A stretch of 64,000 nucleotides of DNA, from the NCBI RefSeq assembly GCF_003664325.1, contig NZ_RCDA01000001.1, positions 1,428,866-1,492,865 on the forward strand, read 5' to 3'. The translations under genes and the position numbers were made by a program. Below the pieces are notes generated by a model. The model saw nothing but the letters and a program-made list of their open reading frames with translations, made no database searches and had not been told where the DNA came from. Position 1 is the stretch's first letter. Each line of letters begins with the position of its first letter. This document shows, piece after piece, positions 8,424-16,071 of this stretch. This DNA is from Alkalispirillum mobile. GTDB lineage: Bacteria; Pseudomonadota; Gammaproteobacteria; Nitrococcales; Halorhodospiraceae.

Positions 8424-9680
8424 ATGCTCTTGGAACGCTTATTATCGCGCATTGTGACGGAGGGACGGCTGGAGGTCATCCTCCCCGATAACAAGCGACT
8501 GGGATTCGGCCCGGGCAACACCCCGCACGTCGTGGTGAGGCTCAAGGACTGGGCCACGGTCCGGCGCCTGGGGCTGCGCCCCGATCTGGAGCTGGGCGAG
8601 GCCTGGATGGACCAGCGCCTGAAACTGGAACAGGGCAGTCTGCGCGAGCTGCTTACCATCGCCTGCGGGGCGTTGCGGGAGCTGGAACAGACCGGCTGGC
8701 ACCGGTTACAACGCCGCCTCCTGCGCCCCTTCCGCTACCTGGCGCAGTTCAACCCGCTGTACCGGGCGCGGCGCAACGTCGCGCACCACTACGACCTGTC
8801 CGGCGAGTTGTTCGACCTCTTCCTCGACAGCGACCGCCAGTACTCCTGCGCCTACTTCGAGACCGGGGCGGAGAGCCTGGAGGAGGCCCAGGCGAAGAAA
8901 AAGCGCCACCTGGCCGCCAAGCTCTGCCTGGCACCGGACCAGAGGGTCCTGGACATCGGCAGCGGCTGGGGCGGCATGGGCCTGTCCCTGGCCCGTTACG
9001 CCCCGGTGGATGTTACCGGGGTCACGCTCTCCACGGAGCAACTGGAGGTGGCTACCCGGCGCGCTGCGCAAGCCGGCCTGGACGACCGGGTCCGGTTCCG
9101 GCTCCAGGATTACCGGGAAGAAACCGGCCCCTATGACCGCATCATCTCCGTCGGCATGTTCGAGCACGTGGGTGTCACCCACTACCGCCCTTTTTTCGGT
9201 CACCTGCGCCGCCTGCTCAAACCGGACGGCGTGGCCGTGCTGCACGCGATCGGCCGGATGAGCCCGCCGGCCCGCACCAACCCGTGGATCGCCCGGTACA
9301 TCTTCCCGGGCGGCTACTGCCCGGCACTCTCGGAGGTCTTGCGCGCCGTGGAGAAGGCGCAGCTCTGGGTAACCGACGTGGAGATCCTCCGCCTGCACTA
9401 CGCCCACACCCTGCGCGCCTGGCACGAGCGGTTCCTGGCCAACCGCGACCGGATCCGCGAACTTTACGACGAGCGTTTCTGCCGCATGTGGGAGTACTAC
9501 CTGCTCGCCAGCGAGGCGGCGTTCCTCCACCTGGACCACATGGTGTTCCAGATCCAGCTAGCCCGCGACCGCCACGCCGTGCCCCTCACCCGCAACTACA
9601 TCCAGCAGAACGAGGCGCACTTGGCGGCCCTGGATGGCGAGCAGCGCACAGGGTTACAGGAGGTCCGGCGCACAGGGTGA
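8424..9680 (+). CDS. cfa: Cyclopropane-fatty-acyl-phospholipid synthase
   Basis: 418-residue SAM-dependent methyltransferase that adds a methylene bridge to double bonds of membrane lipids. The family blocks are clear: NVAHHYDLSGELF (about 118-130), YSCAYF (140-145), the SAM motif VLDIGSGWGG (175-184), GVTLSTEQ and GMFEHVG, with FPGGYCP further on. Length and order match Cfa. Cyclopropane lipids stabilise membranes in stationary phase, acid and osmotic stress. Confidence 0.95.
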   Translation: MLLERLLSRIVTEGRLEVILPDNKRLGFGPGNTPHVVVRLKDWATVRRLGLRPDLELGEAWMDQRLKLEQGSLRELLTIACGALRELEQTGWHRLQRRLLRPFRYLAQFNPLYRARRNVAHHYDLSGELFDLFLDSDRQYSCAYFETGAESLEEAQAKKKRHLAAKLCLAPDQRVLDIGSGWGGMGLSLARYAPVDVTGVTLSTEQLEVATRRAAQAGLDDRVRFRLQDYREETGPYDRIISVGMFEHVGVTHYRPFFGHLRRLLKPDGVAVLHAIGRMSPPARTNPWIARYIFPGGYCPALSEVLRAVEKAQLWVTDVEILRLHYAHTLRAWHERFLANRDRIRELYDERFCRMWEYYLLASEAAFLHLDHMVFQIQLARDRHAVPLTRNYIQQNEAHLAALDGEQRTGLQEVRRTG

Positions 9681-9758
9681 CGGCCTGGACCCTATTACAG
9701 GGCAGCGGCCCCGTTATACTGTTTCGGCATAGAACACACGGATAAGCAAGGAGTGTTA

Positions 9759-10697
9759 ATGACGGGCAAGCTTCGCTGCGCGGTAGTGGGGACCGGCCAC
9801 CTCGGTCGCTGGCATGCGGACAAGTACGCCGCCCTGCCGGACTGCGAACTGGTGGGGGTGGTGGACGTGGACCAGGAGGCCGGGCGAGCGGTCGCCGACA
9901 AGCACAACGTGCCGCTGTACGACGACCACCTCGCCATCATCGGAGAGGTGGATGCGGTCAGCATCGCGGCCCCCACTTCGTTGCACTACCGCATCGCCCG
10001 GGATTTTCTCTCGGCCGGCGTGCATGTGCTGGTGGAAAAGCCCATCACCACCACCCTCGCAGAGGCAGATGAACTGATCGAACTGGCGGCCCGCCACGGG
10101 GCGCGGCTCCAGGTGGGCCACCTGGAGCGCTTCAACGCCGCGCTCATGGACCTGGACCTGCAGAACCAGCCCCCGCGCTTCATCGAATGCCACCGCCTGG
10201 CCCCCTTCAAGCCCCGGGCCACCGATGTCAGCGTGGTACTGGACCTGATGATCCACGACATCGACATCATCCTGTCGCTGGTGGACGAGACACCGGAACG
10301 AATCGATGCCAAGGGGGTGCCGGTGCTGACCGGGGATACCGACATCGCCAACGCCCGCTTGCAGTTCCCCGGCGGTTGCGTGGCCAATGTGACTGCCAGC
10401 CGGGTGAGCATGAAGATGGAACGGAAGATGCGCCTGTTCCTGCCGAACGGCTACGTGTCGGTGGACTTCCAGAACCGGGTCCTGACCCGCCACCAGCCGG
10501 GGGAGCGCGAGATGTTCCCCGGCATCCCGGAGATCGTCAGCGAAGAGTCGGTATTCGAGGACGGCGATGCCCTGATGGCGGAGATCCGGGACTTCGTCGC
10601 CTGCATCAGGGAGGGGCGCAGGCCTTTGGTGGATGGGCAGGCGGGGCGCCGCGCCCTGGCGACGGCCATCCAGATCAGCGAACAGCTCAGCGCCTGA
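9759..10697 (+). CDS. Gfo/Idh/MocA family NAD(P)-dependent oxidoreductase
   Basis: 312 residues. An N-terminal Rossmann fold (VVGTGHLGRWH) leads to the family VEKPITTT block and a C-terminal alpha/beta dimerisation domain. Catalytic-type residues are the Lys of EKP and a His in LMIHDIDIIL. Members oxidise or reduce sugars, often UDP-sugars; some act on UDP-GlcNAc at C3 for amide-linked lipid A. No partner gene here fixes the substrate, so I leave that open. ATG 9759 has AAGGAG just upstream, and a TATACT hexamer lies at 9715-9720. The gene ends before a strong hairpin at 10713. Confidence 0.85.
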   Translation: MTGKLRCAVVGTGHLGRWHADKYAALPDCELVGVVDVDQEAGRAVADKHNVPLYDDHLAIIGEVDAVSIAAPTSLHYRIARDFLSAGVHVLVEKPITTTLAEADELIELAARHGARLQVGHLERFNAALMDLDLQNQPPRFIECHRLAPFKPRATDVSVVLDLMIHDIDIILSLVDETPERIDAKGVPVLTGDTDIANARLQFPGGCVANVTASRVSMKMERKMRLFLPNGYVSVDFQNRVLTRHQPGEREMFPGIPEIVSEESVFEDGDALMAEIRDFVACIREGRRPLVDGQAGRRALATAIQISEQLSA

Positions 10698-10712
10698 GCG
10701 TCATTTCGGGCC

Positions 10713-10745
10713 GCGTCGGCCTCCCCCAATGGGGCAGGCCGACGC
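10713..10745. terminator. Hairpin between convergent oxidoreductase and usp genes
   Basis: Perfect 10-base arms GCGTCGGCCT and AGGCCGACGC with a 13-base loop. It lies between two convergent stops. The T run is missing, so it may work as a 3-prime end protector or a weak bidirectional terminator. Confidence 0.5.
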
Positions 10746-10777
10746 TTGATGTAACCTCACGTCAGTGCGCGGCCCGT

Positions 10778-11218
10778 TCAGTGCCCACCCTGGGGCACCA
10801 CCAGCACCGGGCAGTTGGCGAACTGCAGCACCTGGTGACTCACCGAACCCAGCAGCAGGCCGGAGAACCCACCGTGGCCGCGGCTGCCCACCACCAGCAT
10901 GGTGGCATCGGAACCGTGATCAAGCAGCGTCCGCGCGGTGCCGTGTTTCTCCGCCAGCACCACCTCTTGCTGCACGTCCACGCCCTTGGCCTCGTCGGCC
11001 ACCGAGGCCACCAGCTTCTCCACGATGGCCTTGGCCTCCTTCTCCAGCTCCTTGATGGGCGGCGAGATCAGCGCCCCCCACTCCGGGTCCAGGTAACGCC
11101 GGTCCAGCACGTAGATGGCCCGCAGCGCCAACTTGCGCAGCTTGGCCTCCTCCAGCGCGACCAACAGGGCACGGCGGGAACCCTCGGAGCCATCCACCCC
11201 GACAACAATCGAGCCCAT
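10778..11218 (-). CDS. Universal stress protein, UspA family
   Basis: 146-residue single-domain Usp fold. It opens with SIVVGVDGSEGSRRAL and has the ATP-binding signature GSRGHGGFSGLLLGSVS near the C terminus (G-2x-G-9x-G-S), so it belongs to the ATP-binding subgroup. It starts 249 bases from the divergent cstA gene; that AT-richer spacer must hold both promoters. Specific role unknown. Confidence 0.9.
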   Translation of the reverse strand: MGSIVVGVDGSEGSRRALLVALEEAKLRKLALRAIYVLDRRYLDPEWGALISPPIKELEKEAKAIVEKLVASVADEAKGVDVQQEVVLAEKHGTARTLLDHGSDATMLVVGSRGHGGFSGLLLGSVSHQVLQFANCPVLVVPQGGH

Positions 11219-11467
11219 AGTTATCGCCCTCCTCGTAGACTTGATTTCGCGTTATCGCCGCTTCCATCATGCAACATGCATGTACAATCGTTGAGCGGCT
11301 CACCTACAATTTACATGAACTGGTTAGACCATATAAGGTAAAACCGCAAACCGCAGTTTCCATATTGCAGCATTCGCGGCATAAACCAGAAAGAAGCCGC
11401 CCTTGCGACAACACCACTACAACCATAGTCCAGAACCGGGCACGCCCCCTGCTGGGAGACAATAACT

Positions 11468-13228
11468 ATGAATGCAGTATGGCTCGCCTTCATCGCCGGC
11501 CTGATCTACATCGTCGGCTGGCGCTACTACTCCAAGTTCCTCGCCGAACGCATCTACCGGCTGGACCCCAACTTCATCACCCCCGCCAACCGCTATAACG
11601 ACGGCGTGGACTTCGTGCCCACTAACAAGTGGGTGCTCTGGGGCCACCACTTCACCTCCGTGGCCGGTGCCGCGCCCATCGTTGGCCCGGCCATCGCCAT
11701 GTACTGGGGCTGGCTCCCGGCCATGCTCTGGGTGGTCCTGGGCACGGTCTTCGCGGCGGGTGTCCACGACTTCGGCGCCCTGGTGCTGTCTGCCCGCCAC
11801 AAGGGGCAGTCCATCGGCACCCTGGCCAACCGCCTGGTGGGGCGGCGGGCCAAGCTGCTGTTCCTGTTCATCATCCTCATACTGGTCCTGATGGTGAACG
11901 CGGTCTTTGCCTGGGTCATCGCCAACCTGTTCATCAGCAACCCCTCGGCCGTGCTGTCGGTCTTCATCCAGATCCCGCTGGCCATCTGGATCGGTTATAC
12001 CGTGCTGCGCAAGAAGGGGAACATGCTGATCCCGTCGCTGGTGGCGCTGGCCGTCATGTACGGCGCGGCAGTGGCGGCCTCCTACATTCCAGCGCTGCAG
12101 ATCGACCTGGTGCGCTGGATGGGTGGCGAGGAGGCCAGTGGCGTGCTGTTCGGGCTGGATGCCACCGGCTCGGCCTTCCTGATCTGGATCATGATCCTGC
12201 TGGCCTACGTGTTCGTCGCCAGCACCCTGCCGGTCTGGAAGCTGCTGCAACCGCGTGACTACATCAACGCCCAGCAGCTCGTAGTCGGCCTGCTGCTGCT
12301 TTACGGCGGCCTGCTGGTCACCATGCCCTCGGTGACCGCGCCCGCCTTCAACGCCCAGGCGGACACCTCCTGGTTCCCGCTGCTGTTCATCACCATCGCC
12401 TGCGGGGCCATCTCCGGGTTCCACGGGCTGGTGGCCTCGGGCACCTCGTCCAAGCAGCTCGACAAGGAGACCGATGCCCGGACCATCGGCTACCTGGGTG
12501 CGGTGGGTGAGGGCACCCTCGCCCTGGTGACCATCCTGGCGGTGGCCACCTTCTTCGCCAGCGCCGGCGACTTCCACGACGCCTACTCCAGCTTCGCCGC
12601 CGCCGGTGCGGGCGGGGTCGGCAACTTCGTCGGCGGCGCCGGGCAGTTGATCTCCGGGCTGGGCATCCCCGAGCAGGTAGGCCAGACGATCGTGGCGATC
12701 ATCATCGTCAGCTTCGCCGCCACCACCCTCGACTCCGCCGTGCGCCTGCTGCGCTACATCATCGGCGAGCTGGGGGTCGAGTACGGTGCGCCAAAGCTGT
12801 CGCAGCGCTACGTGGCCACCTCCATCGCCGTCTTCCTGACCGGCCTGCTGGTGCTGCTGCCGGACGGGGGCCAGGGCGTCGGCTCCGGTGGCTTCCTGCT
12901 CTGGCCGCTGTTCGGCACCTCCAACCAGCTGCTGGCGGGCATCACCCTGATGCTGGTCTCCCTGTGGCTGTACCGGCAGGGCCGCAGCCCGCTGCCTACG
13001 CTGATACCGATGGTCTTCCTGCTGACCATGACCGTCTGGGCCATGATCCAGCAGGTGGTATTCAACTGGTCGGGCCTGGGCGAGGCGGACACCCAGTGGC
13101 TGCTGTTCATCCTCGGCGCCATCATCCTGGGCTTTGCCCTGTGGATCCTGCTGGAGGCGGTGCGCTTGTTCCGCAACCCGGAGGAGCTCAAGCGCCTCGC
13201 CGAGCGTGAGGCCCGCGAGGCCGAGTAA
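11468..13228 (+). CDS. cstA: CstA family carbon-starvation transporter
   Basis: 586-residue polytopic membrane protein with the CstA core: a GWRYYSKFLAERIY start, NDGVDFVPTNKWVLWGHHFTSVAGAAPIVGPA, GVHDFGAL and SGFHGLVASGTSSKQL. CstA and BtsT proteins import pyruvate and perhaps peptides when carbon is short. It is shorter than the roughly 700-residue E. coli CstA because the C-terminal part is trimmed. It heads an operon with a small CC-terminal protein and an ArsA-type ATPase. In E. coli the CstA partner is YbdD, also a small protein ending in two cysteines, as I recall. Confidence 0.94.
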   Translation: MNAVWLAFIAGLIYIVGWRYYSKFLAERIYRLDPNFITPANRYNDGVDFVPTNKWVLWGHHFTSVAGAAPIVGPAIAMYWGWLPAMLWVVLGTVFAAGVHDFGALVLSARHKGQSIGTLANRLVGRRAKLLFLFIILILVLMVNAVFAWVIANLFISNPSAVLSVFIQIPLAIWIGYTVLRKKGNMLIPSLVALAVMYGAAVAASYIPALQIDLVRWMGGEEASGVLFGLDATGSAFLIWIMILLAYVFVASTLPVWKLLQPRDYINAQQLVVGLLLLYGGLLVTMPSVTAPAFNAQADTSWFPLLFITIACGAISGFHGLVASGTSSKQLDKETDARTIGYLGAVGEGTLALVTILAVATFFASAGDFHDAYSSFAAAGAGGVGNFVGGAGQLISGLGIPEQVGQTIVAIIIVSFAATTLDSAVRLLRYIIGELGVEYGAPKLSQRYVATSIAVFLTGLLVLLPDGGQGVGSGGFLLWPLFGTSNQLLAGITLMLVSLWLYRQGRSPLPTLIPMVFLLTMTVWAMIQQVVFNWSGLGEADTQWLLFILGAIILGFALWILLEAVRLFRNPEELKRLAEREAREAE

Positions 13229-13236
13229 GCCCGTCG

Positions 13237-13261
13237 GGCGGGGGCCGTGGAGGCCCCCGCC
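13237..13261 (+). other. Intercistronic hairpin after cstA
   Basis: Arms GGCGGGGGCC and GGCCCCCGCC with a 5-base loop, between the cstA stop and the next ribosome binding site. No T run follows, so complete termination is unlikely. It could reduce or protect the message and set the ratio of transporter to downstream genes. Confidence 0.5.
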
Positions 13262-13284
13262 CCCTGCCTTCCCAGGAGGTCGCA

Positions 13285-13560
13285 ATGAGTGACCCCGACG
13301 AACCCCGCAACCCCATCGCACGCTGGCTCTACCGCTACGACCGGATGCTGCGCCTGGGCCATGAGGCCGAGGTGATCCGGGAACTGCGGGACGAGGACGA
13401 CCTGTTCCTTTTCATGTGCTTCTCCGAGATGCTCGGGGTGCCAAACCCGGTCTCCTACCACACCCTGGAGCTCTACCCGTTGATCATCGAGGAATTCCAC
13501 GAATGGCATCAGCGCATGGGCCTGGAGCGCTCCCCGCTGGACCACATCCGCTGTTGTTAA
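13285..13560 (+). CDS. Small CC-terminal protein (cory-CC-star family)
   Basis: 91 residues ending in Arg-Cys-Cys immediately before the stop codon. Highly charged N-terminal half, one aromatic segment (DLFLFMCFSEMLGVPNPVSY), no signal peptide. I recognise it as the small protein family called cory-CC-star in genome annotation, found with CstA and ArsA-like ATPases. The function is unknown. A C-terminal Cys pair is also seen in YbdD/YjiX, the partners of CstA/BtsT in enterobacteria, so a role in transporter activity or targeting is a fair guess. AGGAGG precedes the ATG, and the ATPase gene begins 10 bases after the stop. Confidence 0.85.
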   Translation: MSDPDEPRNPIARWLYRYDRMLRLGHEAEVIRELRDEDDLFLFMCFSEMLGVPNPVSYHTLELYPLIIEEFHEWHQRMGLERSPLDHIRCC

Positions 13561-13570
13561 GGAGCTGACA

Positions 13571-14524
13571 ATGGATCATGCGCTGCTGGAAAGGAAGGTG
13601 GTGTTCTTCGCCGGCAAGGGCGGCGTGGGCAAGTCCACCTCGGCCTCCGCCTTCGCCCTCTGTGCGGCCCGGCAGGGCAAGCGGGTCCTGCTGGTCTCCA
13701 CAGACCCGGCGCACAACCTGGGCGATATCTTCCACGCACCGATCGGTGGGGAGGGCATTACCCGGGTGGCCGCCAACCTGGATGCGCTGGAGGTGGACGC
13801 GCACCGTGAGACCCACCGCTACCTGGACGGGGTCAAGGAGAACATCCGCCGCACGGTCAGCTCCACCATGATGGAGGAGGCCATGCGCCAGATCGACCTG
13901 GCGGCCCACTCCCCCGGGGCCACCGAGGCGGCGCTGTTTGACCGCATGGTGAGCCTGATCCTGGAGGAGTCCCAGGACTACGACCTGCTGGTCTTTGATA
14001 CCGCGCCCACCGGCCATACGGTGCGCCTGCTGACCCTGCCGGAACTGATGGGAACCTGGGTGGATGGCCTGCTCAAGCGCCGGCGCAAGCGCAACAAGGA
14101 CTACTCCCACTGGCTGGGTGATGGCGAGGTGCCGGACGACCCGCTCTACGACGTCCTCAGCCGACGGCGGCAACGGGCGGCGGCCATGCGCGATATCCTG
14201 CTCGACGACAGCGCCACCGCCTTTGTCTTCGTGCTGGTACCCGAGTACCTGCCCATCACCGAGACCCGCAACGCCATCCGCGAGCTGGCCGCCTGGGACA
14301 TCCACGTCCGCCACCTGGTGGTGAACAAGCTGCTACCCGCGGACGTGACCGACGCCTTCTTCCGCGAACGGCTGGCCCGGGAGGAGCGCTGGCTGGACCG
14401 GATCGACGAATACTTCCACGACCTGCACCAGGTCCGCCTGCCCCTGCTGCCCGGCGACGTGGACAGCCGCGAGGCCCTGGACCAGGTGGCAGCGGCGATA
14501 GAGGCGGAATTGTCGAAACGGTGA
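13571..14524 (+). CDS. ArsA/Get3-family ATPase
   Basis: 317-residue single-domain ATPase with the deviant Walker A GKGGVGKST (residues 15-23), the switch I region STDPAHNLGDIF and the switch II block DTAPTGHTVRLL. ArsA energises arsenite efflux and Get3 delivers tail-anchored proteins. Here no ArsB or ArsR is nearby, there is only one ATPase half, and the CxxC zinc motif of Get3 is absent. The operon context (CstA, then a CC-ending small protein) suggests it serves the transporter; that is inference. AGGAG lies before ATG 13571. Confidence 0.88.
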   Translation: MDHALLERKVVFFAGKGGVGKSTSASAFALCAARQGKRVLLVSTDPAHNLGDIFHAPIGGEGITRVAANLDALEVDAHRETHRYLDGVKENIRRTVSSTMMEEAMRQIDLAAHSPGATEAALFDRMVSLILEESQDYDLLVFDTAPTGHTVRLLTLPELMGTWVDGLLKRRRKRNKDYSHWLGDGEVPDDPLYDVLSRRRQRAAAMRDILLDDSATAFVFVLVPEYLPITETRNAIRELAAWDIHVRHLVVNKLLPADVTDAFFRERLAREERWLDRIDEYFHDLHQVRLPLLPGDVDSREALDQVAAAIEAELSKR

Positions 14525-14530
14525 CAGGGC

Positions 14531-15358
14531 TCAGCGCACCCGCTGAATCTGGCTGGCCTGCAAAGCGCCCTCCTTTACGGCGGAGGGGTTCACGTCGAAC
14601 TCCAGGATAATATTGTGGCTGGGCAGATCGGCCGGCCTCACCCCCCCGGGCAGATCGCCATCCCGGAAGTAGGCCGATGCGTAGGGCGAGTTGGGGTGCC
14701 GGGTATCGGTCACCCAGAGGTGATCGGCAATCCGCCGCATGAAACGCAGAAAACCGTAACCCTCCGGACTGTGGTAGTAGCAGATGCCCCGCACCCGGGA
14801 GCCCATCTCCCCCCAGACCCCCCGGCCCTCCGGGTTCCGCGGCGGCAGCAACCCCGGTACCAGGTAGCCGGAGACGAACACATCCGCCTCGCGACGCAGT
14901 TCCGAGGAGATATTGTCGAAGGCCAGCACCTCCACCCGGCAGCCCTGGTTCTGCAGTGCCCGAACCACCTGCACGAAGTCCCCGTCGCCGGTGACCATCA
15001 CCACCCGGGTGAGGTTCTGTGACTGCAGCAGCGCATCCACCGCCATGTCCAGGTCGGCATTGGCCTTGGCGTAGGCGTTCCCCTCCTCGTCGCGGTACCA
15101 GCGGTACTTCTTGACGATGACCTTGTAACCGAACTCGCGGATGGACTGGAAGAAATTATTGACCCGCTGATGGTAGCCGCGGTCGCGCTCCGCCCGGTGC
15201 TCGTCGTAGGTGACGTAGGCGTTCAGCCGTATGGGCTCGGCCCCGGTGCGGCAGGCGAACTCGCGCAGCACGTCGTACTGCATCCCGAAACCACCGTTCA
15301 TCTGGATATTGGCGGCATCCACGTAGATGCCCACGCCGCCGCTGCTGCTACTGGACAT
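14531..15358 (-). CDS. NYN (PIN-like) domain protein with C-terminal OB/cold-shock-like domain
   Basis: 275 residues. The N-terminal LabA-type NYN domain has acidic motifs at IYVDAANIQ, ANADLDMAVD and VMVTGDGDF, the PIN-like metal-binding set of RNases. The C-terminal region (VRGICYYHSPEGYGFLRF, then ILEFDV and ALQASQIQRV) reads like a cold-shock/OB fold that binds RNA. A ribonuclease or RNA-binding role is likely; the substrate is unknown. I chose ATG 15358 (MSSSSSGG) with a G-rich site in front; an upstream start at 15520 adds an implausible leader. Convergent with the ArsA-type ATPase gene. Confidence 0.82.
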   Translation of the reverse strand: MSSSSSGGVGIYVDAANIQMNGGFGMQYDVLREFACRTGAEPIRLNAYVTYDEHRAERDRGYHQRVNNFFQSIREFGYKVIVKKYRWYRDEEGNAYAKANADLDMAVDALLQSQNLTRVVMVTGDGDFVQVVRALQNQGCRVEVLAFDNISSELRREADVFVSGYLVPGLLPPRNPEGRGVWGEMGSRVRGICYYHSPEGYGFLRFMRRIADHLWVTDTRHPNSPYASAYFRDGDLPGGVRPADLPSHNIILEFDVNPSAVKEGALQASQIQRVR

Positions 15359-15525
15359 AACCGGCCCCCTGCGGAAAAGCTCATCGTATACGAGTGGCAG
15401 GCACAGAAAAACGTCTGCGCAAGCAGGGCGGGGCAGGTGCGGGTGACTGGCAGGCAGCCGGTCCGAGAGGCGGGCCGGCGGGGAAGGGCGGCCGCGGTGT
15501 GCCGCAAGGGCACACCGCAAGCCGG

Positions 15526-15957
15526 TCAGCTGCTACGGCGCAGCCGGACCACCACGTCTACACCGGTGATCTCGTGCCCGGCCGGAACGCTGATGCGGCT
15601 GGCCAGCTCGTCGGCATCCAGGCTGAGCTGGACGTCTTCGATGTCACCGGTGTCCTCGTTGAACACGTGCTGGTGCGCCCCGGTGTTGGTGTCGAAGTAG
15701 GACTTGCCCGAATCCACCACCACCTCACGCAACAGGCCGGAGGTGGTGAACTGGTTCAGGGTGTTGTAGATGGTAGCCAGTGACACCCGGACACCCTGCC
15801 CAAGGGCCTCGTCGTACAGCGACTCGGCGGTGACGTGGCGATCGCCCTGCGAGAACAGCAGGTCCGCCAGGGCCACGCGCTGGCGCGTCGGCCGCAGGCC
15901 GGCGTCGCGCAACCGCCCGACGATGTCGTGGTGCTGGTGTTCGTTAAGTTCGCTCAT
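15526..15957 (-). CDS. irr: Fur-superfamily regulator resembling Irr
   Basis: 143 residues. The winged helix reads RPTRQRVALADLLF ... HVTAESLYDEA ... VSLATIYNTLNQF, followed by the dimer domain with TGAHQHVFNEDTGDI. The wording, notably GDRHVTAE and SYFDTNTGAHQH, is closer to alphaproteobacterial Irr (heme- and iron-responsive) than to Fur, Zur or PerR. It has no cysteine at all, so the structural zinc site of Fur is absent. It may control iron or heme genes; targets are not visible here. The gene lies upstream of the NYN gene on the same strand. Confidence 0.83.
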   Translation of the reverse strand: MSELNEHQHHDIVGRLRDAGLRPTRQRVALADLLFSQGDRHVTAESLYDEALGQGVRVSLATIYNTLNQFTTSGLLREVVVDSGKSYFDTNTGAHQHVFNEDTGDIEDVQLSLDADELASRISVPAGHEITGVDVVVRLRRSS

Positions 15958-16071
15958 GGAAACCTCTCGCAGCCGGAAGGCGCGGGTTCTTGACTTTAAT
16001 GAAGTCTAAAGCCAACAACCCCTTGCAGCAAGCGTTCCATTTTGACTCCCGGCCAATTCCGCCACGCCCGG

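Noticed and set aside
11417-13321. A 634-codon minus-strand frame opposite cstA
   Set aside because: Translation is Gly/Gln/His/Asp-rich noise; cstA on the plus strand explains the region.
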